A stretch of 47,988 nt of DNA from Mycobacterium sp. E183 (lineage in GTDB: Bacteria; Actinomycetota; Actinomycetes; Mycobacteriales; Mycobacteriaceae): assembly GCF_001667735.1 (NCBI RefSeq), contig NZ_LZJN01000061.1, positions 1 through 47,988 on the forward strand. Reading direction: 5' to 3'. The first letter of the stretch is position 1, and each line of letters starts with the position of its first letter. Of the stretch, positions 1-7,377 are shown one piece after another. The notes under the pieces were generated by a model. That model saw nothing but the letters and a program-made list of their open reading frames with translations. It was not told the DNA's origin and ran no database searches. The translations under genes and the position numbers were made by a program.

Positions 1-491
1 TGGTGAGCACCACGTTGCAGGAGTTGGAGGCCGCCGCCGGTAAGGCCCTGACTGCCGGCGGCACGCTGGTGCCCATGTCCGATGTGATCCGCTGGGCCGG
101 CCACGCCCACCACTATCTGGCGATCTTCGACAACGGGCGGCCCCTGGCGCTGCACCACACCAAACGGCTGGCTTCCCCGGCGCAGCGAATCATGCTCTAC
201 GCCAAGGATCGCGGATGTACCAGGCCGGGATGTGACGCCCCGGCCTACCACAGCCAGGTCCACCATGTCCGCGGCTGGCAAAACACCCGGCGCACCGACA
301 TCGACGACCTCACGCTGGCCTGCGGGCCCGACAACCGCCTCGCCGAACAAGGCTGGACCACCCGCACCAACGCCTGCGGCGAAACCGAATGGATCCCCCC
401 ACCCCACCTCGACCGCGGCCAACCCCGCACCAACACCTACCATCACCCCGAACGCTTCCTCCGCGACACCGACGACGACGACCCCGTTTGA
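1..491 (+). CDS. HNH endonuclease domain protein, 13E12/DUF222 family (5' end missing)
   Basis: This is the C-terminal end of a mycobacterial 13E12-repeat/DUF222 protein; the frame is open to the window edge, so the N-terminal DUF222 part lies upstream. The visible part carries an HNH-type zinc/nuclease core: a Cys pair in [11 protein letters not shown], then a His-rich VHHVRGW segment, then LTLACGPDN with a further Cys and the closing Asn/Asp. The tail is Pro/Asp-rich and ends DTDDDDPV. Such proteins are multi-copy in mycobacteria and some sit in 13E12 repeat elements that carry phage attachment sites. No integrase is visible here. A 56-bp tandem repeat starts 15 bases after its stop. Its biological role is not established. 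Confidence 0.85.
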   Translation, partial: VSTTLQELEAAAGKALTAGGTLVPMSDVIRWAGHAHHYLAIFDNGRPLALHHTKRLASPAQRIMLYAKDRGCTRPGCDAPAYHSQVHHVRGWQNTRRTDIDDLTLACGPDNRLAEQGWTTRTNACGETEWIPPPHLDRGQPRTNTYHHPERFLRDTDDDDPV

Positions 492-506
492 CGTAACGAC
501 CCGTTT

Positions 507-699
507 CGCCCGGCTTCGCCGCGCTCACGATCACCGCTGCGTCCAATGGCGGCGACCCGCTGCGCCCGGCTTCGCCGCGCTCACGATCGCCGCGGGCCTG
601 GTGGCGTCGACTCGTTTCGCCCGGCTTCGCCGCGCTCACGATCGCCGCGGGGTCCAATGGCGGCGACCCGTTTCGCCCGGCTTCGCCGCGCTCACGATC
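507..699. repeat. Tandem direct repeat, four copies, period about 56 bp
   Basis: A 26-base core beginning CGCCCGGCTTCGCCGCGCTC occurs at 507-532, 563-588, 618-643 and 674-699, so the spacings are 56, 55 and 56. Copies 2 and 4 share longer flanks: both are preceded by GTCCAATGGCGGCGACCCG (541 and 652) and followed by CCGCGGGCCTG. The array is therefore also a 111-bp dimer repeated twice. The core contains a short GGC-TTC-GCC hairpin. It fills the spacer between the HNH gene and the nitroreductase gene, and the last copy ends 25 bases before the latter's ATG. It is not a CRISPR array, because the spacers are themselves repeated. Confidence 0.9.
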
Positions 700-724
700 G
701 CCGCGGGCCTGACACCATGAAGCT

Positions 725-1375
725 ATGTACGACTTGGAAGACACCATCCGGGAGCGGCATTCGACGCGGCTGTTCCTGCCCGACCCGGTGCCGCGCCACC
801 TGGTGCGGGAATCTCTGGAGCTGGCCATGCGCGCGCCGTCGAACTCCAATGTGCAGCCATGGCACCTGGTTTTCGTCGCCGGCGCCGCCCGCGACCGGTT
901 GGTGACCGCGATGCTGGAAAAGGCCCGCGCCGAACCGCCCCGGGTACCGCAGCTGCCTGCCGAGTTCGCCCATTTCCGCAGCGACACCGGCGCACACGTG
1001 TACGGCTCGATGGGCATCGCCCGCCACGACAGCGAGGCGCGGCGTATCGCCGTGTTGCGCAACTGGGAGTTCTTCCGCGCCCCGCTGGGTGCCATCGTGT
1101 GCATGCATCGCGACCTCGGCTACGCCGACAGCATGGGAGTGGGTATGTTCCTGCAGACCTTGCTGCTCGCCCTGACCGCGCGCGGGTTGGGAAGCTGCGT
1201 GCAGGTGGCGATCGCCGGGTACCCCGACGTGGTGCGCGAGCAGCTGAACATTCCGCCGGAGCTGAACATCCTGTGCGGCCTGTCCATCGGCTACTCCGAC
1301 CCCGATTTCCCCGCCAACAGGTTGCGCATCGGGCGCGACGCGGTGGACGAGCACGCCGTGTTCCTCGACGAGTGA
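725..1375 (+). CDS. Nitroreductase family protein (FMN-dependent)
   Basis: The 216-residue product has the nitroreductase fold signatures. The N-terminal RERHSTRLF segment matches the Arg-x-Ser FMN-phosphate-binding start of the family, followed by LAMRAPSNSNVQPWHLVF, the conserved APS-x-x-N-x-QPW-type flavin contact. A Gly-rich stretch (TARGLGSCVQ) precedes the C-terminal LSIGYSDPDFPANRLRIGR segment, typical of family members that reduce quinones, nitro compounds or enones with NAD(P)H. The ATG at 725 begins MYDLEDTIRER, at the usual distance from the FMN motif. It converges on the SDR gene downstream with a 28-bp gap. The tandem repeat immediately upstream must hold or displace its promoter. 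The substrate is unknown. Confidence 0.88.
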   Translation: MYDLEDTIRERHSTRLFLPDPVPRHLVRESLELAMRAPSNSNVQPWHLVFVAGAARDRLVTAMLEKARAEPPRVPQLPAEFAHFRSDTGAHVYGSMGIARHDSEARRIAVLRNWEFFRAPLGAIVCMHRDLGYADSMGVGMFLQTLLLALTARGLGSCVQVAIAGYPDVVREQLNIPPELNILCGLSIGYSDPDFPANRLRIGRDAVDEHAVFLDE

Positions 1376-1403
1376 GGACCCCTGGTGACACCCAAAGTCG
1401 CCG

Positions 1404-2231
1404 CTAATCCGCGAAGTTCACGTCCTTGGTGACGGATTTCCACTCTTCGATCGACGATGACAGCGCGGCGAGCTTGTCGCGCATGGCCTTGAGCACGTCA
1501 CGGCCCAGCAGCAGCCGCAGCGGCGGCTCGTCGAGCGTGGTCACCATCAGCACGGCCTCGGCGACCTTCCTCGGATCACCGGGAAGATGATCGGCGAACT
1601 GCTTGATCAGGTCCTTGCGCGCCGCCACGTCGACGTAATCGGCGATCGGGGTACCCGACTCCTTCATCGATCGCGTCGCCCAGTCGGTGCGGAAGGCGCC
1701 CGGCTCGATGGCGGTCACCTTGATCCCCAGCGGCCGCACCTCGGTGGCGAGCGCCTCGGTGATCGCCTCCAGCGCGAACTTCGTCGACGAGTAATAGGCG
1801 TTCGGTGGATTGGCGACCAGGCCGGTCATCGAGGACATGTTGATGATGTGCCCGGAGCGACGGGCGCGCATCGCCGGCAGCACCGCCTTGATCATGTTGA
1901 CCGCGCCGAAGTAGTTGACCTCGAACAGCTGTCGAACCTCGGCGTCCTCGCCCTCCTCGACGGCGGACAGGTAGCCGTGGCCGGCGTTGTTGACCAGGAC
2001 GTCGATGCCGCCGAACGCCGTGTCGGCCGCCGACACCGCCGCCGCGATCTGCTCGGGGTCCGTCACGTCGAGCGTGACGGCCCTCGCCCGGTCACCGAAC
2101 TCGTCGGCGAAGTCGCGCACCGAGTCGGCGCGGCGCGCGGTCACCACCGCGCTGTGGCCCGCTTCCAAAGCGGCCCGGGCGATTTCGCGACCGAAGCCGG
2201 TCGAGCATCCGGTGATCAGCCAGCGCGCCAT
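1404..2231 (-). CDS. Short-chain dehydrogenase/reductase (SDR)
   Basis: The 275-residue protein is a classical SDR. The cofactor-binding motif is WLITGCSTGFGREIA at the N terminus (TGxxxGxG), the structural motif is NNAGHGYL, and the catalytic pair is YYSSTK (YxxxK) after the INMSSMTG serine segment. An Arg pair in the VVTARR segment after beta-2 is consistent with NADP(H) preference. I chose ATG at 2231 rather than the in-frame start at 2297, because it begins MARWLITG right at the Rossmann fold and sits one base after the stop of the DUF1214 gene, so the pair is probably translationally coupled. It is the last gene of a four-gene minus-strand operon. The substrate is not predictable. Confidence 0.9.
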   Translation of the reverse strand: MARWLITGCSTGFGREIARAALEAGHSAVVTARRADSVRDFADEFGDRARAVTLDVTDPEQIAAAVSAADTAFGGIDVLVNNAGHGYLSAVEEGEDAEVRQLFEVNYFGAVNMIKAVLPAMRARRSGHIINMSSMTGLVANPPNAYYSSTKFALEAITEALATEVRPLGIKVTAIEPGAFRTDWATRSMKESGTPIADYVDVAARKDLIKQFADHLPGDPRKVAEAVLMVTTLDEPPLRLLLGRDVLKAMRDKLAALSSSIEEWKSVTKDVNFAD

Positions 2232-2232
2232 C

Positions 2233-3477
2233 TCAGGCCGACCCTTCCGGCAGGCGCCGCAGATACGCGGTGCGCCGGTCGGCGAGTTGCGCCGCACGCT
2301 CCTGCGGGCTCACCGATGGCAGTTGTGGCACCTCGGCGTCGAGCCGGTCCAGCTTGACCACCCGGCCGCGTGCGCCGAGGTCTTCGCGGGGACCCGGCTC
2401 ACCGAATTCGGCCATGCGCAAGGTCAGAATGCCCTCGAGCAGGCCGTCGGAGTCGATCCAGTTGGCCACTCCGGGGTCGGTCGGCGCGATCACGTAGGTG
2501 TAGCTCCCGTCCTCGTTGGCCAGCGATTGCGCCTTGTTGAGGCTGCCGGTGCGGTCGAGGATGTCCAGCGTCGTGCCCCAGATGTTGCTGAGCGGCACCG
2601 TGAAGTATTCGGCCCCACCGTCGTTGAGGTCCACCACGAACGCCTCGTCGGGTGCGAGGTCGAAGCGACCCATGACGTAGACCTGGTTGCGCATCGCGCC
2701 GACCTTGTCGGCCGACCAGGCCAGGTTGAAATGGTTGGCTGGCATCTTGTACACGCCGTGGCTGAGCTTGCCGGTGAAGTTGGCGAAGTACTCCATCATC
2801 GCCGCGGTGGCCTCGGCCTGCTCGTCGAGCGTGCGCGCCGGTGCGGCCGGCGGCCCGCCAAGGCGTTGCACCTCGAGGTGATTGGGGTCGTCCCGGCCCC
2901 AGTCCAGCAGCACGTCGCGGATGTAGAACTCGTGCGCCTCGGGGGTGGTTTGCACGTGGTTGGGCCGCCCGCCCGCGGGGTCGGAGTCCACGGTGATGGT
3001 GAAGCTGCCGTCGGAATCGACCCGCATGGTGCGGCCGTTGAGCACGTCGACGGTGCCCATGCGCGCGTCCCACAGCGTGAAATAGTTCTCGGTCATCCGG
3101 TGCTCGCCCACCCGGCCGCGGATTTCGTAGCGCTCGTCGCCGGAGATCGGGATCACCCGGTACACGCTGTCGGGATTGTCGATGCCCCAGCGTGATCCGG
3201 GGATGCGCCGGCCGTCGACGGGGTGCGCCAGCCGGGTGATGCAGCTGACCTTGGGCCGCAGCTTGTCCTGGTTGGACGACCACACCGCCGCCGAGAACAT
3301 CACCTCGGCGAACGCGTCGTCGAACCGCTCCCGCATCGCCTGCGACGCCTTGGCCCGGCCCAGCCAGGTCTCGGCCACCGATCGATAGGCGGCCTTCACG
3401 ACCGGGTGCTCGATCAGCTCGAGTGCGGCCAACTCCTGTTCGTGCTGCGAGGCTGTCGCGACGGGGTCATCAGGCAT
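2233..3477 (-). CDS. DUF1214 domain-containing protein
   Basis: The 414-residue protein carries a DUF1214-type C-terminal region: the aromatic/Gly segments YRVIPISGDERYEIRG and ENYFTLWDAR, and a later beta-rich part with NRVY-like MRNQVYVMGRFDL and GTTLDI. No catalytic residues are assigned for this family. The ATG at 3477 (MPDDPVATASQ) overlaps the end of the sulfotransferase-like gene by 8 bases, which argues for coupled translation; the longer frame upstream merely runs antisense-frame into that gene. Members often accompany SDRs and lipid or steroid genes in mycobacteria, as here. I cannot assign a reaction. Confidence 0.82.
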   Translation of the reverse strand: MPDDPVATASQHEQELAALELIEHPVVKAAYRSVAETWLGRAKASQAMRERFDDAFAEVMFSAAVWSSNQDKLRPKVSCITRLAHPVDGRRIPGSRWGIDNPDSVYRVIPISGDERYEIRGRVGEHRMTENYFTLWDARMGTVDVLNGRTMRVDSDGSFTITVDSDPAGGRPNHVQTTPEAHEFYIRDVLLDWGRDDPNHLEVQRLGGPPAAPARTLDEQAEATAAMMEYFANFTGKLSHGVYKMPANHFNLAWSADKVGAMRNQVYVMGRFDLAPDEAFVVDLNDGGAEYFTVPLSNIWGTTLDILDRTGSLNKAQSLANEDGSYTYVIAPTDPGVANWIDSDGLLEGILTLRMAEFGEPGPREDLGARGRVVKLDRLDAEVPQLPSVSPQERAAQLADRRTAYLRRLPEGSA

Positions 3478-4666
3478 GCGCTGCTCCTCCGATATATTGC
3501 CCAAAGCGCTTGTTATACAACGTGAATCGCTCGTCGACCTGCTCTGGGCGCAGGCCGTAGTCCGGTAAGCCATAGGGCGGGCGCGCCGCCTCGCGGGGAC
3601 GCCCGTCGAGCCAGCGCCGCATCGCGTCCTCGGCCTCGGCCGTGAGCGGAATCCCGACGGCGTCGTAAACGCGTGCCACCTGGCCGATCGGGTCGGCGAC
3701 CGCGTCGTCGAAGCCGATGTCGGTGACGCGGTCACCGTCATCGGACCAGCCGTCGCGGGAAGCCATCGCCCGATCGTTGGCCCAGCCCATCCGCTCCAGC
3801 CATTGCGCGCCGACCCGGTGCGCATCGACGGCGTCGGCGTGCATCGCGTGCAGGGTGGCGTTCAGGCTGGCCCCCGAAGCGATCGTGGTTCGCGGATCGC
3901 GATGCATGTGCACGATGTGCAGACCGGGGAACCGCGCACGCAGTGAATCCAAATAGCCAAGGTGGGCCGGCGATTTGAGCACCCAACGCCGGCCGTCGAG
4001 CCCGCGCCGGCGCTTCTGCCACTGCACGAACTGCAGCATGCGGTGCAGATACTCGTAGGCGGGGGTGAAGTCCTGCGCGTCGAGCCAGGATCGGTAACGG
4101 GGTAGGTGCGCACCGGATTCGGGGACATGGGACAGGAACGCGTCGGCCAGGAAGACGATCTCCTCCTCGGCCTCCCGCGCGTACATCGGATGGATGGCGA
4201 ACAGTTCCGGCGCCAGCTCGCGCGACTTCGCCTCGCGCCCTTCGCTGATCGCGATCCGCGGATCGACCCCGGTGAATTCATAGTCCAGCCGGGGCGCGAC
4301 CTCGACGACCTCCCAGCCGTAGGCGCAGACGAAGCGCGGGTCGGCGGCCAGCAGGCGCTGCAGCAGCGTGGTGCCGCTCCGCATCATCCCGACGACGACG
4401 ATCGGCGGGGCGACGCGCTCGCCGAGGATCTCCGGGTGACGGCGCATCCACTCCTGGGCGCGCAGTCGCATGCGCAAGCTGTGCACGATGCCCGAGCGCA
4501 GGATGTGCACGCCGATCGGGTTCAGATCGGCGGCCCCGTAGTCGTCGAGCAACACCCGCAGCGGGCCTTCGAATTCGCCCGGGCCCCAGTCGGTGAGCGC
4601 CTCCTTGCGCTGGGCGTCGGCCATGACCGAGGCTGGGTCGAAAGCACGGTCGAACGGGGCGTCCAC
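3470..4666 (-). CDS. Sulfotransferase family protein
   Basis: The 398-residue product has the PAPS-dependent sulfotransferase signatures. The 5'-phosphosulfate loop is VVVGMMRSGTTLLQRLLA near residue 90, and the 3'-phosphate-binding segment is HIVHMHRDPRTTIASGASLN, with the conserved Arg and downstream Ser. The N-terminal region is helical. Such proteins transfer sulfate from PAPS to lipids, sterols or other alcohols. The many mycobacterial paralogues are mostly uncharacterised. The chosen GTG start at 4666 lies 4 bases after the stop of the NTF2-like gene; an internal ATG 14 codons later (MADAQRKEAL) is the alternative. It is the second gene of the NTF2-sulfotransferase-DUF1214-SDR operon. 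Confidence 0.85.
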   Translation of the reverse strand: MDAPFDRAFDPASVMADAQRKEALTDWGPGEFEGPLRVLLDDYGAADLNPIGVHILRSGIVHSLRMRLRAQEWMRRHPEILGERVAPPIVVVGMMRSGTTLLQRLLAADPRFVCAYGWEVVEVAPRLDYEFTGVDPRIAISEGREAKSRELAPELFAIHPMYAREAEEEIVFLADAFLSHVPESGAHLPRYRSWLDAQDFTPAYEYLHRMLQFVQWQKRRRGLDGRRWVLKSPAHLGYLDSLRARFPGLHIVHMHRDPRTTIASGASLNATLHAMHADAVDAHRVGAQWLERMGWANDRAMASRDGWSDDGDRVTDIGFDDAVADPIGQVARVYDAVGIPLTAEAEDAMRRWLDGRPREAARPPYGLPDYGLRPEQVDERFTLYNKRFGQYIGGAAHA

Positions 4667-4670
4667 GCGC

Positions 4671-5114
4671 TCAGAACTTCAAATGCCGGCTGACGTCGCC
4701 GACCTGGTCGACGAACATGGTGCGGCTGTCGAACCGCCAGGCGCCGTCCACCCTCTTGAACGTGTCCTTATAGTGCCCCGTCACGATCACCTGCAGCGGC
4801 AGTTCGGCAGTGGCCTGGGTGACGCAGTAGTAGGACGTGCTGCGGGCGGTTCCCGCCGCCTCGTCGATGTGCAGCTGCACGTTGGTGGTGTTGTGTTTGG
4901 TCTTGGGGGTGCCGTCTTCGTAGATGCGCGTGGCCATCTCATACATCTCGCGCACCCGGGCGGCGCCGGCGAACACCGTCTCCGGCGGCCCGTCCTCCAC
5001 GCCGCAGATGCGGCCGTGCTCGAAGAGCCGGGCGACCCCGTCCAGGTCGCCACCGTCGAGAAGCTCGGCGTAGGTGTAGATCAGGTTGGTGATTTCTGTT
5101 GCGCTGTCACTCAT
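4671..5114 (-). CDS. Nuclear transport factor 2 (SnoaL-like) family protein
   Basis: The 147-residue protein fits the small NTF2/SnoaL-like alpha+beta barrel. It opens with helical TEITNLIYTYAELLDGGDLDGVARLFEHG, the typical first helix followed by an Asp-x-x-Gly-x-Ala-x-Leu-Phe turn, and ends with a beta-rich part containing the tract ITGHYKDTFKRVDGAWRF-like, usual for the family. Members include ketosteroid isomerase-like enzymes, polyketide cyclases and dehydratases, and binding proteins without catalysis. ATG at 5114 is chosen because MSDSATEITN matches the normal length; the extra upstream codons to 5177 run into the divergent promoter region. It is first in its operon and divergent from the SDR at 5211. 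Confidence 0.85.
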   Translation of the reverse strand: MSDSATEITNLIYTYAELLDGGDLDGVARLFEHGRICGVEDGPPETVFAGAARVREMYEMATRIYEDGTPKTKHNTTNVQLHIDEAAGTARSTSYYCVTQATAELPLQVIVTGHYKDTFKRVDGAWRFDSRTMFVDQVGDVSRHLKF

Positions 5115-5210
5115 GTGGACCACCCGTCGAACCCATGTCCTCCGCTTCCGCGAACAATGGTGGCAGAACCGGTCCAATTTACATAGAACCGACCATTACT
5201 CTTGATCGCC
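5115..5210. promoter_or_regulatory. Divergent promoter region with a near-identical direct repeat
   Basis: This 96-base gap separates two divergent operons. It contains AGAACCGGTCCA at about 5166 and AGAACCGACCA at about 5185, nineteen bases apart. A TACTCT hexamer at 5197-5202 fits the mycobacterial TANNNT -10 pattern and would place transcription at or just before the GTG at 5211. On the other strand TAAATT (near 5175) is a -10 candidate for the NTF2-like operon. The repeat overlaps both candidates, so a regulator (for example TetR-type) could control both sides; no regulator gene is adjacent. Confidence 0.35.
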
Positions 5211-6107
5211 GTGACCCTACCTTGGACGCCGAGCCGGCTCGGCAACCTGACCGGCAAACGAATCGTCGTGACCGGAGCCACCAACGGCGTCGGGCTCGGG
5301 ACCGCCCGCGCCTTGGCCAAAGCCGGCGCCCACGTGATCATGGCGGTGCGCAACACCGAGCTGGGCGAGCAACGCGCCACTGAAATCTCTGCGATGGGCG
5401 GCTCGACCGCGGTGGCCAGGGTCGACCTCGCCGACAAGGCCTCGGTGCGCGCCTTCGCCAGTTCGATCGACGACGTCGACATCCTGATCAACAACGCCGG
5501 CGCCCTGACCGAACGCCGCACCGAAACGGTCGACGGATTCGAGAAGACGCTGGCCACCAACCTGCTCGGCCCGTTCGCCCTGACCAACCTGCTCCTGCCC
5601 AGGGTGCGCTCGCAGATCATCAACGTCGGCTCCGACGCGCACCGGTCGGCGACGCTGCACCTGGACGACCTGCACCTGCGCCGGCACAAATGGACCCGGC
5701 TGGGCGCCTACGCGCAGTCCAAGCTCACGGTCATGCTCTGGGGCCTCGAGCTGGACCGCAGGCTGCGTGCGGCCGGGTCGCCGGTGGTCACCCAGCTCAC
5801 CCATCCGGGCTGGGTGGCGTCGAACCTGTCGCAGCTCGGCGACTCGCCGCTGATGGCGGCCGCCCACAAGGTGGTCAAGGTGGTGGCCGACCGGCTGGCC
5901 AACGACATCGACGAGGGCGCGGCCCCCACGCTGTACTGCATCAGCGAACCGTTGCCGCCCGGCAGCTACGTCGGGGTCACCGGGAGATTCGGGCTGCGCG
6001 GCGGCCCGGTGCTGATCGGCCGGTCGCCGGTGGCGTGCGATTACGACGCGGCCGCCCGCCTGGTGGCCTTCGCCGAGCAAGAGACCGGCACGAAGTTGGA
6101 GGTGTAG
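5211..6107 (+). CDS. SDR family oxidoreductase (retinol dehydrogenase/protochlorophyllide reductase-like)
   Basis: The 298-residue product is an SDR of the longer type. It shows VVTGATNGVGLGTA (cofactor motif), NNAGAL, and YAQSKLTVML (YxxxK), with an upstream RSQIINVGSDAH segment carrying the catalytic Ser. The AVRN segment after beta-2 suggests NADP(H). GTG at 5211 is taken as the start because a -10-like hexamer ends at 5202; a TTG at 5202 is the in-frame alternative. It is followed two bases after its stop by a mycofactocin-type SDR, so the two form an operon. The reaction is unknown; context suggests alcohol or sterol-like redox chemistry shared with the divergent operon. Confidence 0.87.
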   Translation: MTLPWTPSRLGNLTGKRIVVTGATNGVGLGTARALAKAGAHVIMAVRNTELGEQRATEISAMGGSTAVARVDLADKASVRAFASSIDDVDILINNAGALTERRTETVDGFEKTLATNLLGPFALTNLLLPRVRSQIINVGSDAHRSATLHLDDLHLRRHKWTRLGAYAQSKLTVMLWGLELDRRLRAAGSPVVTQLTHPGWVASNLSQLGDSPLMAAAHKVVKVVADRLANDIDEGAAPTLYCISEPLPPGSYVGVTGRFGLRGGPVLIGRSPVACDYDAAARLVAFAEQETGTKLEV

Positions 6108-6109
6108 CC

Positions 6110-6931
6110 ATGGGCGAACTCGACAACAAGGTCGCCGTCATCACCGGTGCGGCGCGCGGCCAGGGCCGCAGCCACGCGGTCGCCTTCGCCGAGCAGGGCG
6201 CCGACATCATCGCCGTGGACATCTGCACCGACATCGACGCGATTCCCTACCCGCTGGGCACCAAATCGGACCTCGACGAGACCGCCCGGCTGGTCGAGGC
6301 CGCGGGCCGCAGGGTGGCGCCGGTCGTCGCCGACGTCCGCGACCTGGCGCAATTGGATGCCGCGGTGCAAAGCGCTATCGACGACGTCGGGGAGGTGGAC
6401 ATCGTCGTCGCCAACGCCGGGGTGGTCGCCATCGGTGACCGCGAAGCCCACTCGGAACCGGTGTTCAACACGATCGTCGACACCAACCTCAAGGGCGTGT
6501 GGCACACGTTGCTGGCGACCGTGCCCTCGATCATCCGCAAGGGCCAGGGCGGGTCGATCGTGCTGGTCAGCTCGTCGCAGGGGCTGACCGGCAAGGGCGG
6601 CGACGGCAGCGCCGCGATGTTCGCCTACGCCGCGTCCAAGCACGGGGTGGTGGGGTTGATGCGGTCGGCGGCCAACGCGCACGCGCCGCACAAGATTCGG
6701 GTCAACTCCGTGCATCCGGCCGGCGTCATGACGCCAATGATCCTCAATGACTTCGTCGTCAACCGGATGCTGGAGAACCCGAACCCGGCCGTCTCGCAGA
6801 TGTTGCTGCCCGACGTGCCGCTGGTCGAAGCGCAGGACGTGACCGAAGCGGTGCTGTGGCTGGTCGGTCCTCGCGCCCGCTACGTGACGGGCGTGTCGAT
6901 ACCCGTCGACGCCGGGCACGTGGTGATGTAG
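6110..6931 (+). CDS. Mycofactocin-coupled SDR family oxidoreductase
   Basis: The 273-residue SDR begins KVAVITGAARGQGRSHAVAF, the GARGQGRSHA form seen in mycofactocin-associated SDRs, followed by IIAVDIC with an acidic residue after beta-2 (NAD preference). The typical insertion IDAIPYPLGTKSDLDETARL is present, then VANAGV, SSSQGLTG, YAASKHGVVGLM (YxxxK) and a C terminus ending VTGVSIPVDAGHVVM. These dehydrogenases bind NAD very tightly and are thought to pass electrons to the redox cofactor mycofactocin. Oxidation of a secondary or terpenoid alcohol is the likely role, but the substrate is unknown. ATG 6110 is two bases after the previous stop. The mft genes are not in this window. Confidence 0.9.
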   Translation: MGELDNKVAVITGAARGQGRSHAVAFAEQGADIIAVDICTDIDAIPYPLGTKSDLDETARLVEAAGRRVAPVVADVRDLAQLDAAVQSAIDDVGEVDIVVANAGVVAIGDREAHSEPVFNTIVDTNLKGVWHTLLATVPSIIRKGQGGSIVLVSSSQGLTGKGGDGSAAMFAYAASKHGVVGLMRSAANAHAPHKIRVNSVHPAGVMTPMILNDFVVNRMLENPNPAVSQMLLPDVPLVEAQDVTEAVLWLVGPRARYVTGVSIPVDAGHVVM

Positions 6932-6942
6932 CCGCGAACGGG

Positions 6943-7137
6943 CTAGCCCCGAACGACCTTGCCGGCCTTGATGCACGACGTGCAGGCGTTGAGGCGCTGC
7001 TTGTTGCCGCCCGGGCGGGTGACAACGTGCACGGTCTGGACGTTGGGGTCCCACCGGCGGCTGGTGCGGCGGTGGGAGTGCGACACCGACTTGCCGAAGC
7101 CGGGGCCTTTCCCGCAGATGTCGCACACAGCGGCCAT
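6943..7137 (-). CDS. rpmB: 50S ribosomal protein L28, zinc-binding (C+) form
   Basis: The 64-residue protein is ribosomal protein L28: MAAVCDICGKGPGFGKSVSH at the N terminus, then SRRWDPNVQ and the C-terminal ACTSCIKAGKVV. Four cysteines (5, 8, 52, 55) make two CxxC pairs, the zinc-ribbon form. Mycobacteria also have zinc-free L28 paralogues that replace C+ forms under zinc starvation. A GAGGAG ribosome-binding site lies about seven bases upstream of the ATG. It is divergent from the DAK2 gene, the same pairing as in other mycobacteria, and ends 11 bases from the end of the mycofactocin SDR. Confidence 0.97.
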   Translation of the reverse strand: MAAVCDICGKGPGFGKSVSHSHRRTSRRWDPNVQTVHVVTRPGGNKQRLNACTSCIKAGKVVRG

Positions 7138-7377
7138 TGTTCAAGCTCCTCAAATCTCGGGGGTCCGGCTCGGCGGTCTGACACGGGGCCGGGAAAGCCC
7201 GGCTGACCCGGGCCCAACCAGGATACCGACTCCAGTGGCAACCACCAAAACGATCGCCACCACTGTCGCCCCGTCTGGCTAGGCTCAATGGGTCGGATCG
7301 ACCCGCCCGCGGGGTGGTGGTCACGGGCGGCCGTCGCCCGAGTCGCCGGGCTACGCTGGCGCCCACCGGGGGGCGGG

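Noticed and set aside
1..491. Mobile element or prophage border suggested by the 13E12 HNH protein.
   Set aside because: No integrase, attachment duplication or other phage gene is visible; only the end of the gene is in the window.
507..699. Short regularly spaced repeats resembling a CRISPR array.
   Set aside because: Only four copies, the spacers are themselves near-repeats (111-bp periodicity), and no cas genes are present.
2233..3825. A 530-residue version of the DUF1214 protein.
   Set aside because: The first 116 codons lie in another frame of the sulfotransferase-like gene and lack family similarity; ATG 3477 gives the expected length.
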